Shown: positions 1 to 9,164, counted from the stretch's first letter. The stretch is DNA of 22,345 nucleotides from Coriobacteriia bacterium (GCA_003150175.1 QAKZ01000046.1:1-22345); one strand, 5' to 3'. Notes: generated by a model from the sequence alone, not told the origin. Program-made: numbers and translations.

Positions 1-438
1 GTTGCCGTCGGGCTGCACCATGATGTTCTGCGGCTTGATGTCGCGGTGGATGATGTCGTGCTTGTGCGCGACGCTGAGGGCCTGGGCGATCTGGCTGCCG
101 ATCTGGGCGACCTTCTTGCAGTCGAGGGCTCCGTGCTTGCGGATGCCGCTCTTGAGGTCGGTGCCGCGCAGGTACTCCATGATGATGTAGTAGGTGTCGC
201 CGTCCTTGCCCCAGTCGTAGACGCTCACGATGTAGGGGCTCTGGAGAGCGGCCGCGGCCTGCGCCTCCTGCTTGAAGCGGGCGGCGAAGGAGGGGTCCGC
301 CGCGTACTGCGGCAGCATCGTCTTTATGGCGACGGTGCGTCCGAGCACCGAGTCGCGGCCGCGGAACACCGTGGCCATGCCTCCCGTGCCGATCCTGTCC
401 TGGACCTCGTAACGCCCGCCGAGAACCTTACCTGGCAT
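1..438 (-). CDS. pknB: Ser/Thr protein kinase, PknB-like, 3' part outside window
   Basis: Hanks-type kinase predicted to phosphorylate proteins of cell-wall growth and division. Only the first 146 residues are present; the gene runs off the left edge in frame. Visible are the glycine loop IGTGGMATV (about residues 16-24), the ATP-binding lysine in VAIK (K39), and the catalytic loop HRDIKPQN (131-138), so this is an RD kinase with all key N-lobe residues. The start ATG at 438-436 has a good ribosome site (AGGAGA, 6 nt upstream). It lies 138 nt after the FtsW-PBP gene on the same strand, matching the actinobacterial order rodA-pbpA-pknA/pknB. PASTA repeats would be expected in the missing C-terminal half but cannot be seen. 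Family certain; the symbol rests on context. Confidence 0.9.
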   Translation of the reverse strand, partial: MPGKVLGGRYEVQDRIGTGGMATVFRGRDSVLGRTVAIKTMLPQYAADPSFAARFKQEAQAAAALQSPYIVSVYDWGKDGDTYYIIMEYLRGTDLKSGIRKHGALDCKKVAQIGSQIAQALSVAHKHDIIHRDIKPQNIMVQPDGN

Positions 439-576
439 CTTCTCTCCTATCCCGCTCGCGGATGCTCCCGCGCGTAAAAACTCCTGTTGCTGCGTTTATG
501 GTTCGTTCTCTCGTCGCCTGTGGCGTGGCGCGTCGCTTCCGCGCCGTGCCGGTTGCCTCGGGTCGTTTGATCACCA

Positions 577-3522
577 TCAGGCACCAGCTCCTGCCGCTTG
601 TATGCTGAGGGTCGAAGCGATGACCTTGCCGGCCAGCGAGGCCGCGAGCCCCTCGACGTTCGAGCCGTTGCCCTCGACGCAGACCGATACGGCGAGCGTC
701 GGGTTGTCGTACGGCGCGAAGCCGATGAAGAGCGAGTTCACGTTGTTTCCGCCGACCTCGGCGGTGCCGGTCTTGCCCGCGACGCGCGTGCCGGAGACCT
801 GGGCGCCCATGCCCGAGCCCTGCTCCACGCAGGCGAGCATGGCCTCTTTGGTCTTCGAGGCGGCGTCGGCGCCCACGGCCTGGCCGAGCGACTTGGGGCT
901 CGTGGTCGAGACGGTCGCTCCCTCGGGCGAGAGCACGTGGTCGACCACATAGGGGTTCATGGCGACTCCGCCGTTGGCTATGGCCGCGGCGACCACGGCG
1001 TTCTGCATCACGGTCACCTGCGGGCCCGCGGGGCTCGCGTGCTCGCCGACGGGCTGCCCGCATGCCGCCCAGGCGGTCTCCCACTCCGTCATCTCGGAGG
1101 GGTTGGGCATGAGCGAGGAGCGGCACGAGAAGTCAAGCCCGAGCTCGCGGCCGAAGCCGAAGGCGTCGGCGTAGCTCACGAGCTTATCGGCCCCGAGCTT
1201 TTGGCCGACCTGCGCGAGCGCGGTGTTGGAGGAGACCGCGAGGGCGTCCTTGAGGCTTATGGTGCCGTAGTCGTTGTTGCGGAAGTTCGTGACTTGGGCG
1301 TTGCCGATCTCGATGGACGCGGGCGCGTTGATCTGGTCGTCGAGGTGGGCCTGGCCAGAGTCAAGGGCCGCCGCAAGCGTGACCGCCTTGAAGGTGGATC
1401 CCGGCGTGTAGAGCGCCTGGGTCGCACGGTCGAGCATCTGGGTGCCGCCGGCCGCCATGACGTCGCTCAGCTGGTCGTTGCTGTAGGTGGGGGCGGAGGC
1501 CTTGGCCAGGACGGCGCCGGTCTTGGGGTTGAGGACGACGATGGAGCCCGTGTACCCGTCGAGCGCCGCCTCGGCGGCCTTCTGGATCTGCGAGTTCAGG
1601 GTGAGGCTCACCGTCGCGCCGGAGACCTGGACGCCGGCGAGCGAGTAGAGGGCGCTTCGCCAGTCGGAGTAGTCTGCGTGCCCGGTTAAGGTCTCGTTCA
1701 TGGTGGACTCGACGCCGGTGGCTCCGAACTGGTTCGAGATGTAGCCCACGGTGTGCGAGGCGAGCGAGCCCAGCGGGTAGCTGCGCAGGTAGGTGCCGTC
1801 TGCCTGCTGGATGCTCTCGGCAAGAGTGACGCCGTCGGAGGTTACAATGGCGCCGCGCTGGACGTAGGCGGTCTTCGCGATGGTGTGGTTGTTGTTGGAC
1901 ATCGACTGGATGTTCTGCGCGTCGACCTGCTGCAGGTAGGTGAGGTTGGCGATGAGCGCGGCAAAGAGGAGAGAGAACACGCTGACCAGCGCGGTCAGGC
2001 GCTTGCCCAGGGCCACGCGGCCGAGGACGCCGGACTCGGCGGACTGCACCTTGAAGCTGCCGCGTGCGTGGCTGCCGTGCACGACGCCGCGTACGGCCTC
2101 GCCGGCGGCGCCCACGAGCTTCTCGTTGCTCTGGGTGCCCAGAAGCGCGCTGCCCGTCGCCTGGGCGGAGGCGAGCTCCTCGCCGTGGCCCGTGGCGTCG
2201 TCGCCGGCGCGCAGCAAGAGGCCGACCACGATGAAGCTCGCCAGCAGGGAAGTGCCGCCCTGGCTCATGAAGGGCAGGGTCACGCCGGTCAGCGGCAAGA
2301 GCTTGGTCACGCCGCCGACGATGAGGAAGGCCTGGAAGGCGAGCGCGCTCGTGAGGCCCACGGCCGCGAAGGCCGCGGAGTCGGACTTGGCGCGCGCCGC
2401 GGTCGCGAAGCCACGGACGCAGAGCAGCAGGTAGAGGATGAGGACCGCCGAGGCGCCCAGAAGGCCGCTCTCCTCGGCGATGGCGCTGAAGATGAAGTCG
2501 GACTCGACGACGGGGATCAAGGTGGGCAGGCCCTTGCCGATGCCCGAGCCAACGAGCCCGCCGTCGGCGATGGAGAACAGCGACTGCACGATCTGGTAGC
2601 CGCCGCCCTGCGCGTCGGACCAGGGGTCGAGCCAGATGTTCACGCGGGTGCGCACGTGCCCGAACACGTGGTAGCAGAAGACGCCGCCCACGGCGAGCAG
2701 GACGAGGGAGACCGCGACGTAGCTCACGCGGCCCGTGGACACGTAGAGCATGACGACGAAGAAGACGAAGAACAGAAGCGCGCTGCCGAGATCGCGCTCG
2801 AACACGACGAGCAGCAGGCTGATGCCCCAGGTGACCAGCAGCGGGAGCAGCATGCGCATGCGCGGCAGCGTGAAGGGGCCGACGCGGCGCATGGAGATCG
2901 AGAGCGCTTCTCGGTTGGAGGCCAGGTAGAAGGCCAGGAACAGCACGATGAGGATCTTCGCGAACTCGCCGGGCTGGAAGCCGAAGCCGCCGATGTAGAC
3001 CCAGAGCTTGGAGCCGCCCTTCTCGGTGCCGATGAACATCGGCAAAAGGAGCAGCAGCACGCCCACGAGGCCGAGGGTGTACTTATAGCGCGCGAGCTCC
3101 TCGAAGTTCCGGGCGAAGGCGAGCACCGCCACCATCGCGGCGACCGAGATGAACAGCCAGATGACCTGGTTGACGGCCAGCTCGGGGGCCAGGCGCGTGA
3201 GGTAGGTTATGCCGATGCCCGAGAGCAGGAACACGATGGGCAGGATGGCGGGGTCGGCCGCCGGGGCGAGCCGGCGGATGGCCATATGGGCGCACGCGAA
3301 GGCGCCGAGAAGCCCCAGCGGCACTCCGAGGTTCTCGAGCCCGAGCTGGTTGCCCGTCGTGAGCACGTACATGGAGTAGAGGAGAAGCACGGGGATGGCC
3401 GCGAGCCCGAGCAGGAACAGCTCGGTGTGGCGGCGCTGGAAGCCGCGGCCCTCTTCGATGACCTGGGCGGCGAAGCGGTTGCCCGCCTCCCCGCGCGTCA
3501 TGGTCCTATGCCTGCGGCGCAT
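577..3522 (-). CDS. FtsW/RodA glycosyltransferase fused to penicillin-binding transpeptidase
   Basis: 981 residues joining two peptidoglycan enzymes normally encoded by adjacent genes. Residues about 30-440 form a SEDS polytopic membrane protein: FQPGEFAKI (182-190), the acidic [10 protein letters not shown] segment (D244 is the likely catalytic aspartate) and the C-terminal [10 protein letters not shown] stretch (416-425). After a linker comes another membrane span (about 510-530) and a class B PBP transpeptidase domain with SxxK S709-T-F-K712, SSN 764-766 and KTG 917-919. It should polymerise lipid II and crosslink the strands, as RodA-PBP2 or FtsW-PBP3 pairs do. No stop or frameshift separates the halves. 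The ATG start lies 1 nt after the phosphatase stop codon (TAG-C-ATG), implying translational coupling. Domain calls are secure; whether it serves elongation or division is not decidable here. Confidence 0.95.
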   Translation of the reverse strand: MRRRHRTMTRGEAGNRFAAQVIEEGRGFQRRHTELFLLGLAAIPVLLLYSMYVLTTGNQLGLENLGVPLGLLGAFACAHMAIRRLAPAADPAILPIVFLLSGIGITYLTRLAPELAVNQVIWLFISVAAMVAVLAFARNFEELARYKYTLGLVGVLLLLLPMFIGTEKGGSKLWVYIGGFGFQPGEFAKILIVLFLAFYLASNREALSISMRRVGPFTLPRMRMLLPLLVTWGISLLLVVFERDLGSALLFFVFFVVMLYVSTGRVSYVAVSLVLLAVGGVFCYHVFGHVRTRVNIWLDPWSDAQGGGYQIVQSLFSIADGGLVGSGIGKGLPTLIPVVESDFIFSAIAEESGLLGASAVLILYLLLCVRGFATAARAKSDSAAFAAVGLTSALAFQAFLIVGGVTKLLPLTGVTLPFMSQGGTSLLASFIVVGLLLRAGDDATGHGEELASAQATGSALLGTQSNEKLVGAAGEAVRGVVHGSHARGSFKVQSAESGVLGRVALGKRLTALVSVFSLLFAALIANLTYLQQVDAQNIQSMSNNNHTIAKTAYVQRGAIVTSDGVTLAESIQQADGTYLRSYPLGSLASHTVGYISNQFGATGVESTMNETLTGHADYSDWRSALYSLAGVQVSGATVSLTLNSQIQKAAEAALDGYTGSIVVLNPKTGAVLAKASAPTYSNDQLSDVMAAGGTQMLDRATQALYTPGSTFKAVTLAAALDSGQAHLDDQINAPASIEIGNAQVTNFRNNDYGTISLKDALAVSSNTALAQVGQKLGADKLVSYADAFGFGRELGLDFSCRSSLMPNPSEMTEWETAWAACGQPVGEHASPAGPQVTVMQNAVVAAAIANGGVAMNPYVVDHVLSPEGATVSTTSPKSLGQAVGADAASKTKEAMLACVEQGSGMGAQVSGTRVAGKTGTAEVGGNNVNSLFIGFAPYDNPTLAVSVCVEGNGSNVEGLAASLAGKVIASTLSIQAAGAGA

Positions 3523-3523
3523 G

Positions 3524-4786
3524 CTATTCGCCCCCGTTCTGAGTCGCGGAAGGGGAGGCGCTGCCGTCGACCGGCGCGCCGGGGTTGCCCTCGGACTTCG
3601 CCTCGTCGGCCACGTTGGCCGCGGCGGTCTTGTTCGCGTCGATCTGGGCGCGGTAGGCGTCGAGGGTATCGCGGCCCGCCTGCTCGCTCGTCACGCGGAT
3701 GCCCTGCTCGAGCTGGTCCTGGACGGAGGCCGGGAGGTCGTTGACGGAGATCGCGCTCGTCTCGACGAGGCTGCCGAGCGGGATGCCGAGGACGCTCGCG
3801 TTCACGCCGCGGTAGATCCCGACGGTGCCGTCGTTGACCGAGAGGTACCACTCCCCGCGGACGAAGGCGAGGCAGACCGCCGTGGTGACGACGAGAAGGG
3901 CGACGAGCAGCGCGCCCACGAAGCCGGCACGCTTGGCGAGCCGGCGGCGGTTCTTCTCGGCGGAGCCGTCGTCGACGACGTCGACCACGACGACCGTCAC
4001 GTTGTCCAGGCCGCCGGCGGTGAGCGCGGCGGCGACGAGGTTGTCAGCGGCCTGCTGCGGCGTCGCGCTCGAGACGGCGAGTGCCTCGATCTCGCTGTCG
4101 GGGATCATGGACGAGAGCCCGTCGGAGCACAGGATGACGCGGTCGCCGTTGCTCACCTCGAGTGAGAAGTGGTCGGCGTACATGTCAGGGTCCGAGCCGA
4201 GGGCGCGGGTGATGATGGAGCGCGAGGGGTGCGTGCGGGCCTCGTCGGCCGTGATCTGGCCGGAGTCCACGAGCTCCTCGACATAGGAGTGGTCGTGCGT
4301 CACGCGGACGATGGTGCCGCGGCGCAGCAGGTAGATGCGGGAATCGCCCACGTGGGCGACGGACATCTTGCCCTCCTCCAGAAGGCAGCAGGAGGCGGTG
4401 CAGCCCATGCCGGGCTTGCCCACGCCGTCCTCGGCGCCCTGGATGACGGCTGTGTTCGCGGCCTCGACGGCGGCCCCGAGGAGCACGTCGTCGGCGCCGG
4501 CGGGCGCCTTCTCGGCAATGGTTCTCACGGCGATGGCGCTCGCGACCTCGCCCGCGGCATGCCCGCCCATGCCGTCGCACACGGCAAAGAGGGGCGCCTG
4601 GATGAGGAAGGAGTCCTCGTTGTGGCCGCGCACGAGACCCACGTCGGAACGCGCGCCCCAGCTGAGGGACGCGCTCGTGCCCTGCACGGCGTCCGCGCCG
4701 GCGCGGCCCTCGACGGGCATCTCGGCGCGGCCGGGCGCGTTGGCGGGCTCTTGGGCTGCGGTGTTGTTCAGCTCGTCCAAGCTCAT
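3524..4786 (-). CDS. PP2C-family Ser/Thr phosphatase with one membrane span (PstP-like)
   Basis: 420-residue metal-dependent phosphatase, the likely counterpart of the two kinases in this operon. The catalytic domain covers about residues 40-270 and shows the PP2C metal motifs: RGHNEDSF (53-60), DGMGGH (71-76), GDSR (147-150), SDGLS (221-225) and the closing DNVTVVVVD (261-269). A basic stretch [10 protein letters not shown] leads into a single membrane span (about 290-309), followed by about 110 residues predicted outside the cell and ending in a Ser/Pro/Gly-rich tail. This matches the topology of mycobacterial PstP. The start ATG overlaps the stop of the upstream FHA gene by 4 nt (ATGA), so translation is probably coupled. 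Confidence 0.93.
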   Translation of the reverse strand: MSLDELNNTAAQEPANAPGRAEMPVEGRAGADAVQGTSASLSWGARSDVGLVRGHNEDSFLIQAPLFAVCDGMGGHAAGEVASAIAVRTIAEKAPAGADDVLLGAAVEAANTAVIQGAEDGVGKPGMGCTASCCLLEEGKMSVAHVGDSRIYLLRRGTIVRVTHDHSYVEELVDSGQITADEARTHPSRSIITRALGSDPDMYADHFSLEVSNGDRVILCSDGLSSMIPDSEIEALAVSSATPQQAADNLVAAALTAGGLDNVTVVVVDVVDDGSAEKNRRRLAKRAGFVGALLVALLVVTTAVCLAFVRGEWYLSVNDGTVGIYRGVNASVLGIPLGSLVETSAISVNDLPASVQDQLEQGIRVTSEQAGRDTLDAYRAQIDANKTAAANVADEAKSEGNPGAPVDGSASPSATQNGGE

Positions 4787-5196
4787 CCGCGGCTCACCCT
4801 CATGATGGTGTCGCCGACCTGCACCTCATCGGCGTCGCGCAGCGTCACCGCCTGGGTGATGGGGTGGCCGTTGACGAGGGTGCCGTTGGTCGAGCCCAGG
4901 TCCTCGAGGACGAGGGCGGGGCCCTGCAGGGTGAAGCGGGCGTGAGACGACGAGACGTAGGGCTCGTCGACCACGATGTCGGAGCTGGGGGAGCGGCCCA
5001 CGATCACGGGGCCGAGGATGTCCACGTGGAGCCCGCGCAGGTTGCGGGTGCCCTTCTCGACGTCGACCGACCAGATCGCGGCATCGCGGCGCTGGCCGCG
5101 GACGAGGCCCACGCCGGTGCGCATGACGGCGAAGAGAAAGAGGTACAGGACGATGACGAGGACGACGCGCCCTATAAAGAGGACGAGATCGATCAT
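4783..5196 (-). CDS. Small membrane-anchored FHA-domain protein (FhaB/FipA-like)
   Basis: 137 residues: an N-terminal hydrophobic anchor (about 4-24, MIDLVLFIGRVVLVIVLYLF), a short basic linker, then a phosphothreonine-binding FHA domain with GRSPSSDI (67-74), SSSHAR (82-87) and GSTNGT (101-106). It should hold a phosphorylated partner at the membrane, as FhaB-type proteins do in the PknB/PstP systems of actinobacteria. The reading frame stays open upstream to 5397, but the ATG at 5196 overlaps the stop of the preceding FHA gene by 4 nt (ATGA) and gives a sensible membrane anchor, so I choose it. The 3' end overlaps the phosphatase start in the same way. Confidence 0.92.
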   Translation of the reverse strand: MIDLVLFIGRVVLVIVLYLFLFAVMRTGVGLVRGQRRDAAIWSVDVEKGTRNLRGLHVDILGPVIVGRSPSSDIVVDEPYVSSSHARFTLQGPALVLEDLGSTNGTLVNGHPITQAVTLRDADEVQVGDTIMRVSRG

Positions 5197-6719
5197 CGGT
5201 TGGTCTCCCTGAACTCGAGGTTCACGAGGCCCAGCGTGAGCAGGTCGCCGTCGCGCAGGACGCACTCGTCGACGTCGACGTCGTTGACCAGCGTGCCGTT
5301 GGTGGAGCGCAGGTCGACGATGTGCCAGTCGCGCCCGTCGTAGCGGAGCTCGGCGTGGCGGCGGCTCACGTTGGGGTCGCGCAGGACGATGCCGCACTGG
5401 CTGCGCTCGCGGCCGACGATGGTCGAGGGCGCGGTGCCGGTGAAGGTGCGGCCGGTCTGTCGGTCGATGAGCAGGCAGGTGGCCGCGGGTGCCGCGGGCA
5501 TCTGCGGCCCGCCGAGGCCGACTCCGTAGGGGTCGGGGTTCGGCAGCGGCTCGGAAACGGCCGCCGCGACCTCCGCGGCGGCGTCGGCCTGGGCGGCCAC
5601 GCTCGCGGCGACGCCGGCGCTCGCGCCCGCGGCGGCGCCGGAGGCGACGTTGGCCGCGGCCTCGTTGCCCACGCCGCGGCGCAGGTCGACGAGCGGGCTG
5701 GGGGTCGGGCGGCGCTGGGTCACGGGTACGGGGATCGCCGCGGGTGCCGCGGCCGCGGCGATGAAGGGCGCCGCGGCCACCGGCATCGGGGTCGAGGAGG
5801 TGGAGGATGCCACGGGCATGGGGGCGGGAGCGGCGTCGTAGTCGTAGGAAGCGGGGATCACGTCGAGGCCAGCGACCGAAAGCCCGAGGGAGCCGAGCTC
5901 GGCGGACGGGACCGCCGAGACGGGCCTATCGGCGAAGGCGGCGCCCGCCGCGGCCATGCCGGTCGCGACGTTGGCGGCGCCGTTCGGCGCGCTCGCGGCA
6001 GGGGCGGGGGCTGCAGGGGCCGGCGCCGCAGCGGGCGCGGGTGCGGCCGGGGCAGCAGGCGCAGGGGCAGCGCCCGCGCGCGGGCCGCCGAAGAGCACGT
6101 CCTCGTCGTCGGCCGGCTTCGCGGGCGCCGGCTGAGGGGCGGGTGCGGGCTGCGGAGCAGGGGCAGGGACTGGCATGGGCTGCGCAGCGGGCTGCTGGGC
6201 AGGCTGCTGCGCGGGCGCGGGCTCCTGCATGGGGACGATGTGCCCGCGCGCAGGTGCCTGCGCCTTGCCGCGCGGCCTTGCCGCGGCACCGCCCATGCTC
6301 GCGCCGGCCCCGAGGAAGGCCTTCTCCTCGGCGCGGAGCTCCGCGAGCGTGCGCGAGTCGACGTTCTCGGCGAACACGGCGAATTTGCCGCTCTTGAGCG
6401 TGGGGTCGACCATGAAGCGGACCAGCGGGTCGCCGACGAACTGGTAGCCCTTCTTTTGGGCCTCGGCGGCGACGAAGGCGGCGGTCTCGGCGGTGATCTT
6501 CGCGTACAGCGGCCTCATGAGCGAGTCGTCGGAAGACGAGACCAGGACGGTGTAGAGCGCCGGCGCGGTGTCCACGCCGTCGATCTCGTAGGTCTCGTTC
6601 TCCATCTCGCGCGCGGCGCGCTTGGCAAGCTTCTTAAAAGAGAAAGGCTCGGTGTAGCCCTGGGGGGCCTCGCCGAACACGGTGCCGATGCGGCTCTCGA
6701 ACTCATTGAGAAAGCTCAT
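5193..6719 (-). CDS. fhaA: FhaA-like protein: DUF3662 domain, Ala/Pro-rich linker, C-terminal FHA domain
   Basis: 508 residues. The first ~125 (MSFLNEFESRIGTVFGEAPQ onward) match the DUF3662/FhaA N-terminal domain. Residues about 145-410 are a very long low-complexity linker dominated by Ala and Pro, with PAPAPQ and APAAPAPAA repeats, probably disordered. The C-terminal ~95 residues form a complete FHA domain: VGRERSQC (435-442), SRRHAEL (452-458) and RSTNGT (471-476). In mycobacteria FhaA binds phosphorylated partners and tunes peptidoglycan synthesis. The start at 6719 lies inside the end of the upstream kinase gene (17-nt overlap). The linker is long for the family and its repetitive DNA is prone to length change. 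Confidence 0.93.
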   Translation of the reverse strand: MSFLNEFESRIGTVFGEAPQGYTEPFSFKKLAKRAAREMENETYEIDGVDTAPALYTVLVSSSDDSLMRPLYAKITAETAAFVAAEAQKKGYQFVGDPLVRFMVDPTLKSGKFAVFAENVDSRTLAELRAEEKAFLGAGASMGGAAARPRGKAQAPARGHIVPMQEPAPAQQPAQQPAAQPMPVPAPAPQPAPAPQPAPAKPADDEDVLFGGPRAGAAPAPAAPAAPAPAAAPAPAAPAPAASAPNGAANVATGMAAAGAAFADRPVSAVPSAELGSLGLSVAGLDVIPASYDYDAAPAPMPVASSTSSTPMPVAAAPFIAAAAAPAAIPVPVTQRRPTPSPLVDLRRGVGNEAAANVASGAAAGASAGVAASVAAQADAAAEVAAAVSEPLPNPDPYGVGLGGPQMPAAPAATCLLIDRQTGRTFTGTAPSTIVGRERSQCGIVLRDPNVSRRHAELRYDGRDWHIVDLRSTNGTLVNDVDVDECVLRDGDLLTLGLVNLEFRETNR

Positions 6720-8481
6720 CTGTATCCTCGCCTTCCTGGCCCTCGAAGAGCGGGCCCCTGAGGACGGTCAAAATGCACATAAACAAAAAACAGGTTACCG
6801 CAACGGTGCAGGAGGGCAGGTCGGGGACGGACCATATACCGCCATTCTCCACCCGGGCCCGTAGGCACTCCGCGCCCAGCAGAACCGCGCAGCCGAGCGC
6901 CTGGCCGACGATCCCCGAGGCCACGGTCCCGCGCATGGCGACGATCGACGAGAGCCACGCCGCGAATGCTGCGGCAACGGCCCCCGCCCAGGTGAGCGGC
7001 GAGCCGAGGGCTGCGAGGACCGCCGGCGCCGCCTGCCCCGCGGCGAAGCCGGCGGCAAGGACGGGCGCCATTATGGTTGCCATAAGGTATGTGAACCCTC
7101 CCGTGATAAGCGCCGCGAGCGGGTCGAGCGTGAAGCCCGCGAGCTGGGCCCCGGCCATGGGACGGCCGAGCGGCCAGGACGCCAGGAGCGCCACCGACGC
7201 CAGGCCCTCCGTGCGGCCGATGAGAGCCCACCAGGCGGCGAAGGCGACGCCGATGATTGAGGCGAGGGCGAACGAGGGGCTTGCGGGGGCGGTGGTGGCG
7301 ATGGCGACGACGATGAACGATCCGCAGGTCAGGGAGGCCGAAGGAGGCCAGATCGCGGCGAGCGCGCACGCGACGGCGGCCCCTGCGATGCGGGCGGGAA
7401 CCCCGAGCGCATCGAAGCCGGGCAGGGCGCGGGCGGCGAGCGCGGCCACAGCGAGCGCCGGCAGCGCCCGCTCGACGACTCCCCACGCCTGTGGCCGGCG
7501 CAGGCGGAAGGGCAGGTGGGCGCGGCCCCAGTCGGCCTCGTCGACCTGGTCGTCCTGCTCGGACTGCTCGATGAGCTCCGCCAGGGAGGCCTGACCCTCG
7601 GCGGGGTCCCCGAGCTCGGGCACGAGCTCGCAAGCAAGCTCGTCCACGGAGCTCGTGCGCTCGGAGGCCGTCGGCGCCATCGCGCGGACGAGGGCGTCCT
7701 CGGCGCCGAGGTCGAGCCCGGAGGGCTCCTTGCCGATGCGCGGCCCGCGGCGGATCTTCTCGAGAGAGGCGCCTGCGCTCGCCGCCAGGAACGGGTTTCT
7801 TCCCGTGAGGGCCTGCCAGAGCACGACCGCGAGGCTGAACACGTCGGCGCGCTCGTCGACGAGCATGCCCTCGATCTGCTCGGGGGGCATATAGCCCACG
7901 GTGCCTCCGCGCGCGCCGCCGTAGCCGGCCGCGGCGCCGAGCTCGGCCATTCCAAGGTCGGCGACCTTCACCGTGCCCATGCGGTCGATCATGATGTTCG
8001 TCGGCTTGATGTCCATGTGAAGCACGCGGTTCTCGTGCGCGTAGGCGAGGGCCCGTGCGCATGAGGTGAGTATGTGCGCGCACTCGGCGTGGGTGAGCCG
8101 GCCGCCCTCCACCCGCGCCAGGAGCTCGGCGAGGTTCAGCCCGTCGACGTACTCCATGATGAGGTAGGCATAACCGGCGCCGAGCTCGAAGTCGATCACG
8201 CTCACGATGTTGGGGTGGGCGAGCAGGCATGCCGTGCGGGCCTCGGCCAGGACCTCGTCGACGGTCGAGGCGCCGATGCCATCCGCGGAGCCGTCGACGA
8301 GCGGCATGCGCTTGATGGCGACGCGGCGCTGCAGGCGGGTGTCCCAGCAGGTACAGACGGTCCCGAAGCCGCCGGTGCCGCGCCGGGACAGCACCCGGTA
8401 GCGGCCGAGGAGCATCTCGTCGGCCGGCTGGGGCTGGTTCATGCTGCTGCTTACGAGCGGCGTTGGGGTCGGTGTGCCCAC
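6703..8481 (-). CDS. Ser/Thr protein kinase with polytopic membrane C-terminus, non-RD type
   Basis: 592 residues, first gene of the envelope operon. The kinase domain (about 26-290) has glycine loop RGTGGFGTV (34-42), VAIK lysine K57, catalytic loop HMDIKPTN (155-162), DLG in place of DFG (175-177) and the MPPEQ substrate-groove motif (198-202). HMD replaces HRD, so it is a non-RD kinase. After an acidic linker (about 295-318) the C-terminal ~250 residues form several Ala/Gly-rich hydrophobic segments, likely 6-8 membrane spans; no PASTA repeats are seen. The start is GTG at 8481, preceded by AAGGAG with 5-nt spacing, the best site in the region. A TAGAAT box on the minus strand at 8540-8535 could be its -10, without a clear -35. 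Substrates are unknown; the FHA proteins downstream are plausible partners. Confidence 0.9.
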   Translation of the reverse strand: MGTPTPTPLVSSSMNQPQPADEMLLGRYRVLSRRGTGGFGTVCTCWDTRLQRRVAIKRMPLVDGSADGIGASTVDEVLAEARTACLLAHPNIVSVIDFELGAGYAYLIMEYVDGLNLAELLARVEGGRLTHAECAHILTSCARALAYAHENRVLHMDIKPTNIMIDRMGTVKVADLGMAELGAAAGYGGARGGTVGYMPPEQIEGMLVDERADVFSLAVVLWQALTGRNPFLAASAGASLEKIRRGPRIGKEPSGLDLGAEDALVRAMAPTASERTSSVDELACELVPELGDPAEGQASLAELIEQSEQDDQVDEADWGRAHLPFRLRRPQAWGVVERALPALAVAALAARALPGFDALGVPARIAGAAVACALAAIWPPSASLTCGSFIVVAIATTAPASPSFALASIIGVAFAAWWALIGRTEGLASVALLASWPLGRPMAGAQLAGFTLDPLAALITGGFTYLMATIMAPVLAAGFAAGQAAPAVLAALGSPLTWAGAVAAAFAAWLSSIVAMRGTVASGIVGQALGCAVLLGAECLRARVENGGIWSVPDLPSCTVAVTCFLFMCILTVLRGPLFEGQEGEDTDELSQ

Positions 8482-8553
8482 GGCGGCTCCTTGTGCGTTT
8501 GAGGTGTGTGCGACGTCTGCCGTGTTCAGCGACTATTCTAGCGAAAAAATCTC

Positions 8554-8583
8554 TTTACATTGGTCGTGTGCTTTTGGTATAGT
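8554..8583 (+). promoter_or_regulatory. Promoter of tRNA-Leu
   Basis: TTTACA (8554-8559) and TATAGT (8578-8583) are separated by 18 nt. Each box matches the sigma-70 consensus in 5 of 6 positions. The predicted start falls a few bases before the tRNA at 8596. Confidence 0.7.
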
Positions 8584-8595
8584 TCAAACCTGCAC

Positions 8596-8682
8596 GCGGG
8601 CGTGGCGGAATTGGCAGACGCGTACGGTTCAGGTCCGTATGAGAGCAATCTCATGAAGGTTCAAGTCCTTTCGCCCGCACCA
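8596..8682 (+). tRNA. tRNA-Leu (anticodon CAG)
   Basis: The 7-bp acceptor stem GCGGGCG/CGCCCGC pairs 8596-8602 with 8672-8678, followed by discriminator A and an encoded CCA (8680-8682). The anticodon stem TACGG/CCGTA encloses loop TTCAGGT, giving anticodon CAG. A long variable arm (GAGAGCAATCTC) fits a class II leucine tRNA, and the T-loop GGTTCAAGTCC is normal. Total 87 nt. It has its own promoter and a strong terminator, so it is a single-gene unit. Confidence 0.96.
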
Positions 8683-8694
8683 TGAATTGAAGAA

Positions 8695-8725
8695 GGCTCC
8701 CGGCTTCGGTCGGGGGCCTTTTTTT
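8695..8725 (+). terminator. Intrinsic terminator of tRNA-Leu
   Basis: A 10-bp stem (8695-8704 with 8709-8718, G-T pairs included) closed by a TTCG tetraloop is followed by seven T residues. It starts 13 nt after the tRNA CCA end. Confidence 0.92.
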
Positions 8726-8778
8726 GTGCCTGGCGGGCCTTCTCCCCGTGCTTCTTGCTAGGTCCGGGCCCGTAATAG

Positions 8779-8846
8779 CTAACCCCCAAACGAGGGACGT
8801 TTTCGACCGTTTTCCATGCCAAAAACGTCCCTCGTTTGGGGGTTAG
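8779..8846. repeat. Long perfect inverted repeat (25-bp arms, 18-nt loop)
   Basis: Arm 8779-8803 (CTAACCCCCAAACGAGGGAC, then GTTTT) is an exact reverse complement of 8822-8846, with an 18-nt loop. It lies in the 206-nt gap between the tRNA-Leu terminator and the small membrane protein gene. There is no T-run after either arm, so it is not a standard terminator. The arms carry no coding potential. An interspersed REP/MITE-like palindrome or a structured RNA are both possible; nothing else is recognisable in the gap. Confidence 0.85.
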
Positions 8847-8931
8847 GAAGCCCGGCCCCTAGAAACGCCGCGGGCCAGATCCGCGGGCCCGGCCCTGAGT
8901 CGCGTCAGGTCGACCCCTGTCCGCCTAGGCC

Positions 8932-9126
8932 CTACTCGTCCTCGTCATCGTCGTCGAAGAGGCTCCAGTCGTCGTCGCTCTTCTCGTGGTTGAAGTACAT
9001 GGTCTTGGTCTTGCGCTCCATCACGACGGCGATGAGCAAGCACAGCACGATGCCCCCGAGCACGAGCGCGACGACGCCCGTCCGCGTGCCGAAGAGCCAA
9101 CCAAAGAAGTCCTCGATCGCCTGCAT
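8932..9126 (-). CDS. Small single-span membrane protein with acidic C-terminus, function unknown
   Basis: 64 residues. An amphipathic N-terminus (MQAIEDFFGWLFGTRTG) is followed by one strongly hydrophobic span (about 17-36), a basic stop-transfer segment MERKTKT, and a tail rich in Asp/Glu (SDDDWSLFDDDDEDE, 50-64). The start ATG at 9126 has an excellent AGGAGG site 5 nt upstream, which is the main evidence that the gene is real. The same frame stays open much further upstream only as the antisense of serS. It is divergent from serS with 114 nt between the starts. I do not recognise the family. Confidence 0.75.
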   Translation of the reverse strand: MQAIEDFFGWLFGTRTGVVALVLGGIVLCLLIAVVMERKTKTMYFNHEKSDDDWSLFDDDDEDE

Positions 9127-9164
9127 GTCTGCCTCCTGTGAGCGTTCACGTGTTTTTGCACGCA

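Noticed and set aside
1753..3744. Plus-strand open frame of 663 codons
   Set aside because: It is antisense to the FtsW-PBP gene and comes from the high-GC third positions; the His/Glu/Gly-rich product has no domain.
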